A stretch of DNA of 64,000 nt from Betaproteobacteria bacterium (GCA_016703785.1 JADJBM010000008.1:62001-126000); one strand, 5' to 3'; shown: positions 1-11,497, counted from the first letter of the stretch. Program-made: numbers and translations. The notes: generated from the sequence alone by a model not told the origin.

Positions 1-894
1 CCAGGCAATGACGAAAGCCAGCAGCGCGACGATGGCAACGATGATCAGGGTCTGCTTCAGGCGGCCGTCGGCGGCCGCCGTCAGCTCGCCTTTGGAGACG
101 CCGACCAGCACGGACAGATCCGCCCCCGGGGCTTCCCGCGGGTCAGGCGCCGCCACGGCCCAGACCCGGGCCACGCCGCCGGACTCGATCTCGTCGTGCT
201 TGCCCGCGCCATTGCGCTTCTGCGCCAGACGGTGGAACGGGCTGTCGGCCAGGGACGTGCCCGGGCGCACCTCGTCGCCGGGATGCCAGGTGAGCACGGT
301 GCCGTTCCGGTCCATCAGCATGAGCACGGCCGATTCATAGGGCAGGCCGCGCGCGCGGCTCCGCATGAACTTGTCGAGTTCGAGCGAGGCCAGCAGGACG
401 AACTTGAGCGCGCCGCCCTCCTCCCGCGCCGGGTAGGCGATCTGCAGCACCGCCTTGCCCGTGAGCCGGCCGAATGCGGGTTCGAGCGCCAGCGAAGTCT
501 GCGGCGCGAGGGCCTGCTGGAAATAGCGGCGGTCCGTCAGGAGCAGCTCCCGGCCGGAGCGCAGGGAATCGCAGAACAGGCGACCGTCCGGCCGGATGGT
601 GAGCAGACCGGTGTATTGCGGATGCTCGTCGAGCACGCCGGCGAGAAACGCCGAGCAGCCGGTCCTGTCCCCGGTATCGAGGTCGCGCGCGCGGGCCAGC
701 CCGTACTCCAGCTGCGCCGTGCTGCGCACCACGTCGTGAAAATCTTCCGCAACGCGCTCGGCCGCGACCTGCAACTTCTCTTGTGCCTCGTCGATGGCCC
801 GCTCGCGGTCCCCGTAAAGGAGGTACGCCCGGATCAGCGCCGGCACCAGCGTGACGAGCAGCACCAGCAGCAGGATGCGCGTGCGCAGGCTCAT
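1..894 (-). CDS. Membrane sensor protein, dCache-like input domain (truncated by window edge)
   Basis: The reading frame is open from an ATG at 894 to the left edge (298 codons, no stop). Residues about 5-22 form a first membrane segment (ILLLVLLVTLVPALI) and the last 20 residues form a second (LIIVAIVALLAFVIAW). Between them lies an extracytoplasmic domain of about 250 residues with a DRRYFQQAL stretch, like the double-Cache ligand-binding domains of diguanylate cyclases, histidine kinases and chemoreceptors. The output domain lies outside the window, so the output type cannot be named. A start at 899 is excluded because it meets a stop after two codons. Confidence 0.75.
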   Translation of the reverse strand, partial: MSLRTRILLLVLLVTLVPALIRAYLLYGDRERAIDEAQEKLQVAAERVAEDFHDVVRSTAQLEYGLARARDLDTGDRTGCSAFLAGVLDEHPQYTGLLTIRPDGRLFCDSLRSGRELLLTDRRYFQQALAPQTSLALEPAFGRLTGKAVLQIAYPAREEGGALKFVLLASLELDKFMRSRARGLPYESAVLMLMDRNGTVLTWHPGDEVRPGTSLADSPFHRLAQKRNGAGKHDEIESGGVARVWAVAAPDPREAPGADLSVLVGVSKGELTAAADGRLKQTLIIVAIVALLAFVIAW

Positions 895-1111
895 GCCATG
901 CCCCCGGGATCGTCGGGCATTCCCCGGCGCCGCCGCGCGGGACGATCAGACACATCGGCGGAAGGCAATTCCAATCTCTTCTTCAATGGATGCCCCGATC
1001 GCACCGGCTGGTGCTTATTCGTTCAGGATAGGCTCTCCCTCCGGCCACGTCCACCCGGGACAGGCGCGGATCACCCGGCGCGTCATGGCTCCCGGAGCCG
1101 AGCGGCAGCGC

Positions 1112-1615
1112 TCAACCCAGCAGCACAGGATTGAGCTGCCAGACGGCAAAGGTCAGCGCCGAAGCGAAGGTGACCCACGCCAGGTAGGGCAGGAGCAGGA
1201 CGGCGGCCAGCGGCCTGATCCGCCAGAAGGCGATCACGGTGGCGACGATCAGGCACCACAGGAGCAACACTTCGGCAAAGGCCGGGCCGCCCAAGCGCCA
1301 GGCGAAGAACAGCCAGCTCCACAATGCGTTTACGGCCAGCTGGACGATGAAGAGAGCCAGCGCCGCGCGGGCGCCGGCAAAGCCGCGCTCGCGCCAGACC
1401 AGCCAGGCGGACACGCCCATGAGCGCGTAAAGCGCGGTCCACACCGGGCCGAACAGCCAGCCCGGCGGCGCCCAGGCGGGGCGCACGAGTTCCGCGTAGA
1501 ACGCCTTTGCGCTGACCGAGGCCACAGCGCCGATTGCCGCGGTGGCGAAGGCGAGCGCCAGCCAGCCAGCGAGGCCAAGCCACTGGCGCGAACGATTCAG
1601 TGCCGGCGGGTTCAT
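1112..1615 (-). CDS. tspO: TspO/MBR family tryptophan-rich sensory protein
   Basis: The product has 167 residues and five predicted membrane segments, the usual size and topology of TspO. Family hallmarks visible are the WAPPGWLFGPVWTALYALMG segment, the NALWSWLFF helix and aromatic-rich loops. Family members bind porphyrins and cholesterol-like ligands and modulate tetrapyrrole or stress responses; in Rhodobacter TspO represses photosynthesis genes in response to oxygen. It sits alone between the sensor gene and katG on the same strand. A redox or porphyrin role would fit the nearby haem enzymes, but that is inference. Confidence 0.9.
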   Translation of the reverse strand: MNPPALNRSRQWLGLAGWLALAFATAAIGAVASVSAKAFYAELVRPAWAPPGWLFGPVWTALYALMGVSAWLVWRERGFAGARAALALFIVQLAVNALWSWLFFAWRLGGPAFAEVLLLWCLIVATVIAFWRIRPLAAVLLLPYLAWVTFASALTFAVWQLNPVLLG

Positions 1616-1622
1616 GGCGGAC

Positions 1623-1667
1623 TTAGTTCTTGCGGCGCGGCTTGCTCTTGCAGCACTTCTTGCTCAT
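1623..1667 (-). CDS. Possible 14-residue Cys/Lys/Arg peptide
   Basis: A tiny frame reads MSKKCCKSKPRRKN and stops with TAA. It lies between tspO and katG on the same strand. It has a Cys-Cys pair in a strongly basic context, which could bind metal or nucleic acid. Only a weak purine-rich sequence precedes the ATG. It could equally be a chance frame: 14 codons is too short to judge from one genome. Confidence 0.25.
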   Translation of the reverse strand: MSKKCCKSKPRRKN

Positions 1668-1682
1668 TTCCGGATCGCTCTA

Positions 1683-1719
1683 ATAAAAGTCAGTCTCGGC
1701 GGGACGGCGCACCGCCCGC
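1683..1719 (-). terminator. Terminator-like hairpin downstream of katG
   Basis: On the minus strand, after the katG stop at 1749, a GC-rich inverted repeat (GGCGGG...CCCGCC, 1697-1719, with inner pairing) is followed by a T-rich stretch containing TTTTATT. The run of T is short and slightly distant, so efficiency is uncertain. The recurrent octamer AAAGTCAG lies immediately beside it (1686-1693). Confidence 0.4.
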
Positions 1720-1748
1720 CCCTCACCCCGGCCGGGATGAGGTGAAAC

Positions 1749-3980
<2,232 letters not shown>

Positions 3981-4183
3981 CTACCGCCCACCCATCCCCG
4001 TGGCCATTGATAAAAACCTATGTCATTGATTGGCTCAGGCTATCAAAGCAGGGCACGGATCATCTGGAGACCCTCGCCATCCCCTTGCACCGCATCGTCT
4101 GCACGCGCCCACGGTGCTGCCGCCGGCAGCCTTGAGCGCGAATCGTCCCGCCAAGGCCGGCCTGCCCTTCATCTGATCTCGAG

Positions 4184-4531
4184 TTAGGTCGAAGCTCGCA
4201 CCCAGGCTGTCAGCGCGAACGCAATGCCGGCGAAATACAGGCCGCCAAAGACGATCTTGTTGTGCCTGGCCAGCCAGAGCGGAAGGTAGATGTCGAAGTT
4301 GTCGCGGCGGTCATCCGTGTATCTCGCCGCCACGGACGTCAGCGGGCAACGCCACCCGTTGAGGACAAGCACCAGGACTTCCAAGAACACGATGCCGGCA
4401 AGCCAGGCGGCGACGCCGTGCGCGCCCCGCCAGGAGGCGACGGGAATGGCGAGGATGCACCCGGCAAAAAAAGCCCAGACGAGTGTGTGCGCAACCTTGA
4501 TGGCCGTGAGGCTTGCGAAATGTTGCGTCAT
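4184..4531 (-). CDS. Small membrane protein, unassigned
   Basis: 115 residues with three to four membrane helices (VWAFFAGCILAIPVASW, VAAWLAGIVFLEVLVLVLNGW, IVFGGLYFAGIAFALTAWV). A central RCPLTSVAARYTDD segment resembles the NGW-C-PLT motif of DUF2784-type membrane proteins, though the two are not clearly homologous. Function is unknown. It precedes a MAPEG-type gene on the same strand with a 39-bp gap in the transcription direction from 4571, so the two may be co-transcribed. Confidence 0.7.
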   Translation of the reverse strand: MTQHFASLTAIKVAHTLVWAFFAGCILAIPVASWRGAHGVAAWLAGIVFLEVLVLVLNGWRCPLTSVAARYTDDRRDNFDIYLPLWLARHNKIVFGGLYFAGIAFALTAWVRAST

Positions 4532-4570
4532 GGCAATGAGCGCGTTGCCTCTCTGCCGATGGGCCTGGCC

Positions 4571-4990
4571 TCAACTCGCCGGCATTAGGGTAAGCAGCTT
4601 GAAGGCCCAGTAAGCGGCGATCACCATCTGTACTGAAAACGCCATGAATCGCAAGGTGACGGCCACCGGCGACAAGGACGCGAGGTGGATGACCGATTGA
4701 ACGATGCGGGCGGCAAGGAGCAGGTAAGCCAGCGGATCGGTCACGGCCGATTGCCCCGCGACCACCGCAATCAGCATGAGGCCGCCGAAAATGGGCAGCC
4801 CCTCGAGGCAGTTCGCGTGCGCCCTGGCCAGGCGCCTCATGAATGGCGAAAGGTTGGCGTTGTCGGGCTGGAAACCGTTGGCGGGAACCACTTTGGTGAG
4901 GACCAGCTTCGAGCGGACAAGCTCCATGAGAACCAGCAGGAACAGCGTCCAGGCGATGAAGCCTGTCAGTGCGATGAGGGTGGCGTTCAT
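4571..4990 (-). CDS. MAPEG family membrane protein
   Basis: 139 residues and four predicted membrane helices. The second half carries the family signature region (RRLARAHANCLEGLPIFGGL), in which MAPEG proteins carry an (R/K)-A-H-x-N-x-x-E signature; here it is RAHANCLE. Eukaryotic members are glutathione transferases or eicosanoid enzymes, while bacterial members are mostly uncharacterised inner-membrane proteins. Start ATG at 4990. The neighbouring gene 4184-4531 is also a small membrane protein on the same strand. Confidence 0.8.
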   Translation of the reverse strand: MNATLIALTGFIAWTLFLLVLMELVRSKLVLTKVVPANGFQPDNANLSPFMRRLARAHANCLEGLPIFGGLMLIAVVAGQSAVTDPLAYLLLAARIVQSVIHLASLSPVAVTLRFMAFSVQMVIAAYWAFKLLTLMPAS

Positions 4991-5078
4991 GGTCGATTAC
5001 CGAAGTCGAAATCCCGCTTGGGCTAGCTGTTAAGTTGCAATAGGTTATTCCCGCCGAGGCGAGAAGCCGGGGGCGCAG

Positions 5079-5528
5079 CTATTCCTTCGCCTTGATGCGC
5101 TGCAGATCTTCCTGGGTGTATTCCGCGGTCTTCTTCATGATCCAGGCGTCCTCGCCGATCCACTTCTTGAAGAGTTCGAGATTCTCCTTGCGCGCATCCT
5201 TGCGGCCGAGGTGCCGGTACATGTTGCCGGGCTGGCCATCCTTGGTGTTGCTGCCGTCATCGAGGCGACGCATCATGGCGCCGGCTTCCTCGGGCGCCTT
5301 GATGAAGAAGACCATGGCCGCATAGCTGTCCATGCGCGGCCCCTTGTCGTCCAGCTCGTACTGCTTCGGGTTTTTCATGAAAGTGGCGTAGTCGGGCGAA
5401 CTCGATCCGTGACAGCGCTCGCATTGTTCATCCCAGACGGGACGGATGTGCTTGGCATAGGTGATTTCATCGGACAACGCCGGCCACGACGCGGCCAGGA
5501 GCAGCAGTACGGTGAGCAGCTTGGACAT
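5079..5528 (-). CDS. Periplasmic c-type cytochrome
   Basis: About 149 residues from the ATG at 5528 (an ATG at 5540 would add four residues). A cleavable signal peptide (SKLLTVLLLLAASWPALS-DE) is followed by a single haem-attachment motif CERCH about 22 residues into the mature protein. The rest is charged and methionine-containing (MRRLDDGSNTKDGQPGNMYRHLG). It looks like a small soluble electron carrier or a cytochrome domain of a periplasmic enzyme. The partner is unknown and it stands alone on its strand. Confidence 0.8.
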   Translation of the reverse strand: MSKLLTVLLLLAASWPALSDEITYAKHIRPVWDEQCERCHGSSSPDYATFMKNPKQYELDDKGPRMDSYAAMVFFIKAPEEAGAMMRRLDDGSNTKDGQPGNMYRHLGRKDARKENLELFKKWIGEDAWIMKKTAEYTQEDLQRIKAKE

Positions 5529-5701
5529 GTTTGCCCTCATGTTCGAATCGGAATGACGGATTCTAGGACAAGATTTCCGGACGCGAGATCAAATCAACTT
5601 AGTGCGAAATCAGTGGCGTTTGGGTCATCGCGCCCGACATGAGACAATAGGGGCCGTGATAACAGCCGTTGCCCCGGCGACGGCACCTGCTCAGGACTCA
5701 G

Positions 5702-5923
5702 ATGACAGATACAGCTTACTGCTATCACTGCGGTACCCACCACCTCAAGAAGGAAATGCGACAGATCTCGACCAAGGCCGGCAAGCGCTGGCGTTGCGTG
5801 CGGAGCATCGAGGCGACGAAGCGCAGCAAGGACGATCGCGACGCCTTCGGCCGGCGCGTCTCGGCCGAGAACAAGGTCGATGCCCAAAGCAAGGCGAGGG
5901 TGGTTCTCAACAACGGCAGATGA
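5702..5923 (+). CDS. Small zinc-ribbon-like protein
   Basis: 73 residues from the ATG at 5702, which places YCYHCGTHH at the N-terminus; an upstream ATG at 5669 adds an unlikely arginine-rich leader. Cys-x-x-Cys plus a later Cys (RWRC) suggest a small metal-binding fold, and the remainder is highly basic and hydrophilic. Its stop TGA overlaps the ATG of the DUF3301 gene (ATGA), so the two are translationally coupled. Function not recognised. Confidence 0.7.
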   Translation: MTDTAYCYHCGTHHLKKEMRQISTKAGKRWRCVRSIEATKRSKDDRDAFGRRVSAENKVDAQSKARVVLNNGR

Positions 5924-6267
5924 ACGACCTGCCCCTGCTCGAGCTGTTCGGCCTCGCCGCCCTGGCGGGTGGCGTCTGGCTCTGGCTCGACAGCCTGAGG
6001 GCGCGGGACATCGGCATCGCTGCCGCCCGATCCGCCTGCGAAGCCGAAGACCTGCAACTGCTCGACGACACGGTCGCCATCGGCAACCTGAGGCCGGCGC
6101 GGGACGAGGATGGCCGGCTCCTGCTGCGGCGGACATACACCTTCGAATACAGCGACACCGGCGACAACCGGCGCAGCGGCAGCGTGATCCTGCTCGGCCA
6201 TCGGGTCGTGCTGCTCAATGTCGGCTTGCGGCCGGCACCCGTACCCGTCTATCGCACGCTGCATTGA
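5920..6267 (+). CDS. DUF3301 family membrane-anchored protein
   Basis: 115 residues. One N-terminal membrane helix (LLELFGLAALAGGVWLWL) is followed by the conserved DUF3301 pattern: DSLRARDIGIAAARSACE, LLDDTVAI, RRTYTFEYSDTGDNRRSG and VILLGHRV. The family is widespread in beta- and gammaproteobacteria and has no assigned function. The start overlaps the stop of the preceding small gene by four bases. Confidence 0.85.
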   Translation: MNDLPLLELFGLAALAGGVWLWLDSLRARDIGIAAARSACEAEDLQLLDDTVAIGNLRPARDEDGRLLLRRTYTFEYSDTGDNRRSGSVILLGHRVVLLNVGLRPAPVPVYRTLH

Positions 6268-6324
6268 CGGCTGGATCGGGTCACGGCCCGCCTGGCACCC
6301 GTCAGCACTCCAGAAGAACCGGTC

Positions 6325-7496
6325 CTAGTGTTCACGGCCGTCGATCCGCGACTGGAGAAGCATCGGGATGACGCGCCACGCCAGCACGGCAAAGGCGGCA
6401 AACCAGCAAGCAGTCGCCAGCTGGACCCACAACAGGTAGGCGTCAGGGGCAAGCTGCGGTGCGCCCACGCGCAGGAGCAGCGCCAGAATCATGATCCACA
6501 GCACGCCGCGGTCAACGGCATCGAATGCCACCTTGCGCCCGGTGTGCCCCCGCGAGATGCGCATGATCATGGCCGGGATGATCAGTCCCATCACGCCGAA
6601 GGTGAACAAATGGGTGGACACGCTGCCGACCCAGACGACCTGCGCGGCCTGCTCGAAAGCCACCACCAGCAGCTGGCCGATGATGGCGAGATAGCCAAGG
6701 TGCATGATGCCGATGTCGAGACGCGTGAAGGCCAGCACGGGCTTCCAGAACGCGAAGCGGATGGCGAGCAGCAGGGCCAGCAGCGCCGCCAGGCTTGCCG
6801 TCGCGGGTGGCGGCATGAAGCCTGAGAAAGCCATCGCGAGCGCAAGCACCTTGATCGCGCCGTCGAGCAGCGGGTGGCGCAGGATCGCCGCCTTGAACAC
6901 CCCCTTCATGAAATCCGTCAGCGTGCGCTCGAGCATGATGAGGAAGGCGAGACGGAACAGGCCGAGCGCCATGGTCTGGCCGGCCTGGGCGTAAAGACCG
7001 TCCAGCAGCAGGAACTTGGCCAGCGGAAACAGCGGCAGCAGGAGCAGGAAGAAAACGTTGTCGCGGCGATAGCCGTCGGTGTCGCGATGGCGTAGCAGCG
7101 TGGCCAGCAGCATCGCCACGATGGCGATGAGAAAAAGCTGGTTCGACAGCAGGAACAGCGGCGGCGGCCAGGCGGCGCCGAACCCCATGCCGAGCCGCTC
7201 GAAGCACCAGGCGGCGGCGAGAAAGGCCAGCCAGCCGCCGTGATAGCCGCGGATCTTCACCCAGTTCTTGCTGGCCGTGAGGAGGAAGCCGCCGAGCATG
7301 GCCCAGCCGAAGCCAAAGAACATTTCGTGGGCATGCCACTGGATGCCCGTGAAGGCCGCCGCCGGCGCCTCGATGACGCCGGCAAACATCAGCGTCCAGA
7401 GCACCGGCAGGCTCAGCCCGGAGAGGCAGGCCAGCGCGAAGAAGGGGCGGAAGCCGACGAGCCAGAGCGGATGAGCGGAAAAGCTGCCGACGTCAC
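6325..7496 (-). CDS. nnrS: NnrS family membrane protein, 5' end frameshifted
   Basis: NnrS proteins are multi-helix haem/copper membrane proteins tied to nitric-oxide stress. The continuous frame 6325-7404 gives about 12 helices with HAHEMFFGFGWAMLGGFLLTA and HLFTFGVMGLIIPAM, typical of the family. The conserved N-terminus (HPLWLVGFRPFF) lies upstream in the same frame but has no ATG, GTG or TTG before a stop. A GTG at 7496, overlapping the copper-chaperone stop as GTGA, is in another frame. One extra base in the A4 run at 7479-7482 (TTTT on the coding strand) would join them into a perfect family N-terminus. Treat as one gene with a one-base deletion, real or artefactual. Confidence 0.85.
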
Positions 7497-7699
7497 GCCG
7501 CCTCGAAGCCGGCGTCGACGATGACGCGCTTCATGTCGTCGATGCTGACACGGCCCGCTTCATATTCGACGCGCGCCTGTTTGTCCTCCAGCGAGACATC
7601 CGCCTTCGCCACGCCCGGCAAAGCTGTGAGCACGTTGGTCACGCTCTTGACGCAGCCGCCGCAGGACATGCCTTCGACGTTAATGGTGATGGTTTCCAT
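7493..7699 (-). CDS. copZ: Copper chaperone, heavy-metal-associated domain (CopZ-like)
   Basis: 68 residues forming one HMA ferredoxin-like domain. The metal site is GMSCGGC near residues 10-15, followed by the usual PGV...DVSLEDKQARVEYE pattern. Family members carry Cu(I) to P-type ATPases. It lies just downstream of copA and an ankyrin gene on the same strand, so copper delivery to CopA is the natural inference. The start ATG at 7699 was chosen because the longer frame upstream is a shadow of the ankyrin gene. A palindromic repeat sits in the 65-bp gap upstream. Confidence 0.9.
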   Translation of the reverse strand: METITINVEGMSCGGCVKSVTNVLTALPGVAKADVSLEDKQARVEYEAGRVSIDDMKRVIVDAGFEAA

Positions 7700-7732
7700 G
7701 TTCGTTCCTTTCGCAGCTAACTTCCCCTCTCC

Positions 7733-7764
7733 CCGCACGCGGGGAGAGGGCTGGGGTGAGGGGA
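7733..7764. repeat. CCCCTCTCCCC-type palindromic repeat, copy 1
   Basis: Inverted repeat CCCTCTCCCCGC...GCGGGGAGAGGG between the ankyrin gene and copZ. The same sequence family recurs inside copA (9101-9216) and between the TauE-like gene and hemN (11498-11591). It may form a hairpin in the mRNA. Confidence 0.75.
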
Positions 7765-8247
7765 TCAACAGGGCTTGCCGGGCTTGCAGCCCTTCAGTAC
7801 CCACAGCGACATGACGCCCGCCGTCTGGTCGGCGCGCGACTTGCGCGCCAGCGACATCGGCGTGCGCCCGCCCGCCGACTTGGCCTCGATGTCCGCGCCT
7901 GCTTCGAGCAGCAGCCGTGCGTGCTCTGACTTGTCGGCATAGGCGGCCATGTGCAGCGGCGTGAGGTCGTCCTTGTCGCGCGCCATCACGTCGGCGCCCG
8001 CCGCCAGCAGCGTCTTCAGCGGGCCGATGTCCGAATTCGTCGCCGCCAGGTGCAGCGGCGTGGCGCCGAGCTGGTTGCGCGCGTCGCGCATGGCCGGCGT
8101 GGCCTTGAGGATCTTGTCCGTCTCTGCGGCGGTGCCGAGCCGGGCCGCATCGAAGATCGGCGGTTCGTTGGCGCCGAGCGTCGTTTGCGCCTGCGCAACG
8201 AAAGTCAGTCCCCACAATACGGCGAAGGCAAGATGGTGCAGCTTCAT
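7765..8247 (-). CDS. Secreted ankyrin-repeat protein
   Basis: 160 residues with a signal peptide ([16 protein letters not shown]) and then three to four ankyrin repeats ([42 protein letters not shown]). The mature protein is probably periplasmic and acts through protein contacts. The C-terminus is CKPGKPC, a possible metal-binding or disulphide pair. The start overlaps the copA stop (ATGA), so it belongs to the copper operon. Its role in copper handling is not established. Confidence 0.85.
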   Translation of the reverse strand: MKLHHLAFAVLWGLTFVAQAQTTLGANEPPIFDAARLGTAAETDKILKATPAMRDARNQLGATPLHLAATNSDIGPLKTLLAAGADVMARDKDDLTPLHMAAYADKSEHARLLLEAGADIEAKSAGGRTPMSLARKSRADQTAGVMSLWVLKGCKPGKPC

Positions 8248-10748
8248 GGTTCTCTCCGGACAGGCTTCCAGCGCCGCAAGAGCAGCGAATTGCTCACCAC
8301 AGAGACGGAACTCATCGCCATCGCCGCGCCGGCAATGACGGGATTGAGCATGCCGAAGGCGGCGAGCGGAATGCCGAGCACATTGTAGATGAAGGCGAAG
8401 AACAGGTTCTGGCGGATCTTCGACAAAGTGGCGCGCGACAGGTCGATGGCATCGGCCACCGACAGCAGGTCGCTATTCATCAGCGTCACGTCGGCCGCCT
8501 CCAGCGCCACGTCCGAGCCGCCGCCGATGGCGAAGGAGACATCCGCCGCCGCCAGCGCCGGCGCATCGTTGATGCCGTCGCCGACCATGCCGACGCGGCG
8601 TCCGCCCGCCCTCAATTTTTCCAGCGCTGCCGCCTTGTCCTGCGGCAGCACTTCCGCCTCGTAGCGTTCGATGCCTGCCTCGCGCGCGATGGCCGCCGCC
8701 GTCGCCGCATTGTCGCCGGTGAGCATGACCACCTCGACGCCCTGGGCCTTCAGCCGCGCCACCGCCGCGCGCGAGGTCGGTCGCAATTGGTCGGCGACGC
8801 CAAGCAGGCCGAGCAAAGTCAGTCCCCGCGACACGCCGACGATGCTCTTGCCGGCGCCCGCCAGGGGTGCGAGCAAGGCCTCCGGGATCGCAACGCCCTG
8901 CTCGGCGAGAAAGCCCGGCGAGCCGAGCGCATGTTCGCTGCCATCCAGCGTGGCCAGCAGGCCCTTGCCCGGCACGGCGCGCAGGCCGGTCGGTTGTTCT
9001 AGCGCGACGTTCATCTGCTTCGCGTGCGACACGATGGCCTCAGCGAGCGGGTGGCTGGCGCCCTGCTCCAGGCTCGCCGCCACGCGGAGAAGTTCAGCTT
9101 GCCCCTCTCCCCAGCCCTCTCCCCGTCCCACGGGGATTTCCTTCGGGCACAAGCGGGGCGAGGGAGCGGTATTGCTCCCCTCGCCCCTCTGGGGAGAGGG
9201 GCCGGGGGAGAGGGGCATGGCCGGCAGCACGTCGGTCACCACCGGCTTGCCCTGCGTCAGCGTGCCGGTCTTGTCCACCGCCAGTACCTCGACCTTCTGC
9301 GCCAGTTCCAGTGCTTCGGCATTCTTCACGAGGATGCCGGCCGCGGCGCCGCGCCCGGTGCCGACCATGATCGCCGTCGGCGTCGCCAGGCCGAGCGCGC
9401 AGGGACAGGCGATCACCAGCACGGCGACGGCATTCACCAGTGCGCCCGTGAAATCGCCGGCGAAGAACCACCAGCCGGCAAAGGCGACCAGCGCGATGGC
9501 CGTCACCACCGGGACAAAAATGGCGGAAATGCGGTCGGCCAGGCGCTGCACCGGCGCCTTCGAGCCCTGTGCCTGCTCCACCATGCGGATGATGCCGGCG
9601 AGCAGCGTATGGCTGCCGACGCCGGTAGCGCGGCAGGTGAGCAGGCCCTCGCCATTCACCGTCGCGGCATACACCTTGGTGCCGGCGGACTTGGCGACGG
9701 GCAGGCTCTCACCGGTGAGCATGGCCTCGTTCACGCTGGAGGCGCCCTCGGCCACCTCGCCGTCGACCGGCACGCTCTCGCCCGGGCGCACGACGAAGAC
9801 GTCGCCGGGATTCAGGCTGTCCACCGCCACCTCGACCAGCACGCCGTCGCGCAGGATGCGCGCCGTCTGCGGCTGCAGGCGGATCAGCGCCTCGATCGCC
9901 GCCGAGGTCTTGGCCTTGGCGCGCGCCTCGAGCAGCTTGCCCATCAGCACCAGGGTGATGACCGCCGCGGAGGCTTCGAAATAAACATGGTGATGGTGCA
10001 GGCCCGCCGCCGTCACCACCGCGCTGAAGGCCCAGGCCATCGAAGTGCCGAGCGCCACCAGCACATCCATGTTGCCGGCGCCACCGCGCAAGGCATGGTA
10101 AGCGCCGACATAGAAGCGCCAGCCGATCCAGAACTGCACCGGCGTGGCCAGCGCGAACTGCAGCCAGCGCGGCAGCACGTCCTGGTGCTCGCCGGTGAAC
10201 ATGGCGCCCATCTGCGCCACCAGCGGCAGCGTCAGCGCCACGGCAATCCAGAAGCGCTTCAGCTCGGCGTCGTAGGCGGCGGCCTTGCGCGCCTTTTCGG
10301 CGGCGCGGCTGTCGGAGGTCGACTCGCGCGCCTCGTAGCCGGTGCGGCTCACCGCGGCGATCAGGCCGGCCGCATCGGCCTGGCCCGGCGCGAAGCGGAT
10401 GCTGGCTTTCTCGCTGGCGAAATTCACGCTGGCCTCGACGCCGGGCAGCTTGTTCAGCACCGTCTCGATGCGCGTGGCGCAGGCGGCGCAGGTCATGCCG
10501 GAGATCGCCAGGTCGAGCGATTGCGGCGGCACCTTGAAGCCGGCCTTCTCGATGGTCTCGACAAGTTGCGATGTGCCCACGGCGCCGGCGTCGAATTCGA
10601 CGTGGGCGCGCTCGCTGGCGAAATTTACCGCCGCGGAAACGCCGGGCAGCTTGTTGAGCTGCTTTTCGATGCGCGCGGCACAGGCGGCGCAGGTCATGCC
10701 CTCGATGGGCAGGTCGACCGCGCTGGCAAGTGTTGTCGTGTCGTTCAT
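8244..10748 (-). CDS. copA: Copper-translocating P1B-type ATPase with in-frame repeat insertion
   Basis: 834 residues from the ATG at 10748. Two N-terminal HMA domains carry GMTCAAC (Cys20/23 and Cys87/90). Eight membrane helices follow, with the Cu(I) motif CPC in [12 protein letters not shown], the TGES actuator loop, the phosphorylated Asp in DKTGTLT and the GDGINDAP hinge. It exports Cu(I) from the cytoplasm; because ccoI is encoded separately, this is probably the detoxification pump. About 39 residues rich in Pro, Gly, Arg and Ser (roughly residues 511-549) interrupt the nucleotide-binding domain just after DKTGT. They are encoded by a palindromic repeat (9101-9216) yet the frame stays open. 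Confidence 0.95.
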   Translation of the reverse strand: MNDTTTLASAVDLPIEGMTCAACAARIEKQLNKLPGVSAAVNFASERAHVEFDAGAVGTSQLVETIEKAGFKVPPQSLDLAISGMTCAACATRIETVLNKLPGVEASVNFASEKASIRFAPGQADAAGLIAAVSRTGYEARESTSDSRAAEKARKAAAYDAELKRFWIAVALTLPLVAQMGAMFTGEHQDVLPRWLQFALATPVQFWIGWRFYVGAYHALRGGAGNMDVLVALGTSMAWAFSAVVTAAGLHHHHVYFEASAAVITLVLMGKLLEARAKAKTSAAIEALIRLQPQTARILRDGVLVEVAVDSLNPGDVFVVRPGESVPVDGEVAEGASSVNEAMLTGESLPVAKSAGTKVYAATVNGEGLLTCRATGVGSHTLLAGIIRMVEQAQGSKAPVQRLADRISAIFVPVVTAIALVAFAGWWFFAGDFTGALVNAVAVLVIACPCALGLATPTAIMVGTGRGAAAGILVKNAEALELAQKVEVLAVDKTGTLTQGKPVVTDVLPAMPLSPGPSPQRGEGSNTAPSPRLCPKEIPVGRGEGWGEGQAELLRVAASLEQGASHPLAEAIVSHAKQMNVALEQPTGLRAVPGKGLLATLDGSEHALGSPGFLAEQGVAIPEALLAPLAGAGKSIVGVSRGLTLLGLLGVADQLRPTSRAAVARLKAQGVEVVMLTGDNAATAAAIAREAGIERYEAEVLPQDKAAALEKLRAGGRRVGMVGDGINDAPALAAADVSFAIGGGSDVALEAADVTLMNSDLLSVADAIDLSRATLSKIRQNLFFAFIYNVLGIPLAAFGMLNPVIAGAAMAMSSVSVVSNSLLLRRWKPVRREP
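9101..9216. repeat. Palindromic repeat inserted in frame in copA, copy 2
   Basis: About 116 bp with 12-bp terminal inverted repeats: GCCCCTCTCCCC at 9101-9112 and GGGGAGAGGGGC at 9205-9216. Further internal palindromes are present (CCCCTCTGGGGAGAGGGG). It is related to the intergenic copies at 7733-7764 and 11498-11591. It adds roughly 39 codons to copA without stopping the frame, like the exonised palindromic elements known from Rickettsia. Confidence 0.8.
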
Positions 10749-10779
10749 GGTTCTTGAGAGTGCTCGCCCGGGGAACAGT

Positions 10780-11484
10780 TCAGACCGCGCACACCACACC
10801 CTGCCACAGGCGGCCGCCCAGGGTCGTGGCATTGAACAACCCCCACACGCCGAAGCCCATCACCAGCAGGCCGGACGCCAGCCGCAAGGCGCGCGCCTGG
10901 GCCAGGTCGCGGAACCGCTTCAGCAGCAGGCCGGCCAGCAGCAGGTTCGGCAGTGTGCCCAGACCGAAAGCCAGCATCAACCCTGCGCCGCGCAGGGAAT
11001 TGCCCGTCAGCATCGCGGTGGTCAGCACGGAATAGACCATGCCGCAAGGCAGAAAGCCCCACAGCATGCCCAGCGGCAGCGCGCGGCCGATGCTCGTCAC
11101 CGGCAGGAAGCGCCGCGTCAGCGGCTGGATGCGCGACCACACTTTCTGCCCGGCGCGTTCGAGGAAAATCAGTCCCTGCGTCACGCCGAGTAGGTAAAGC
11201 CCCAGTGCCACCAGCATCAGATTGGCCAGCACATAGAGGGACAACTGCACTGGCAGGATGTCGTTGAAGAGCAGGCTGGCACCGCCGACGGCGCCCAGCA
11301 CCGCGCCCGCCAGCGCGTAGCTGGAAATGCGGCCGAGGTTGTAGGCGAGATGCAACGGCCACTGTCTCTTGCCGCCAGCCGTGTTCGCCGTCAGTGCGCC
11401 GACGATGCCGCCGCACATGCCGACGCAGTGCGTGCCGCCAAGCAGGCCAACGAGAAAGACAGCGATGAAGCCGGAATCAGGCAT
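10780..11484 (-). CDS. TauE/SafE (UreH/DsbD-like) membrane protein of the cbb3 assembly neighbourhood
   Basis: 234 residues, six predicted helices, with [11 protein letters not shown] near the N-terminus and [10 protein letters not shown] in the middle. These paired Cys motifs are typical of the sulfite-exporter TauE/SafE subgroup found beside cco genes. In Pseudomonas a homologue lies between ccoS and hemN-anr, the same arrangement as here with hemN and fnr. It is probably a copper or thiol transporter for oxidase assembly, by association only. Same strand as hemN (upstream) and copA (31 bp downstream). Confidence 0.85.
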   Translation of the reverse strand: MPDSGFIAVFLVGLLGGTHCVGMCGGIVGALTANTAGGKRQWPLHLAYNLGRISSYALAGAVLGAVGGASLLFNDILPVQLSLYVLANLMLVALGLYLLGVTQGLIFLERAGQKVWSRIQPLTRRFLPVTSIGRALPLGMLWGFLPCGMVYSVLTTAMLTGNSLRGAGLMLAFGLGTLPNLLLAGLLLKRFRDLAQARALRLASGLLVMGFGVWGLFNATTLGGRLWQGVVCAV

Positions 11485-11497
11485 GGGTTTCGGTGTA

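Noticed and set aside
335..955. Long minus-strand frame of 206 codons and plus-strand frames over 196-2017
   Set aside because: Arg/Pro/Ala-rich shadow frames of the sensor, TspO and KatG genes in GC-rich DNA.
4018..4043. Possible OxyR site upstream of katG (CTAT-N7-ATTG-N7-CTAT)
   Set aside because: Only two of the four tetranucleotides are exact and the first is absent; suggestive because katG is a usual OxyR target, but not enough to annotate.
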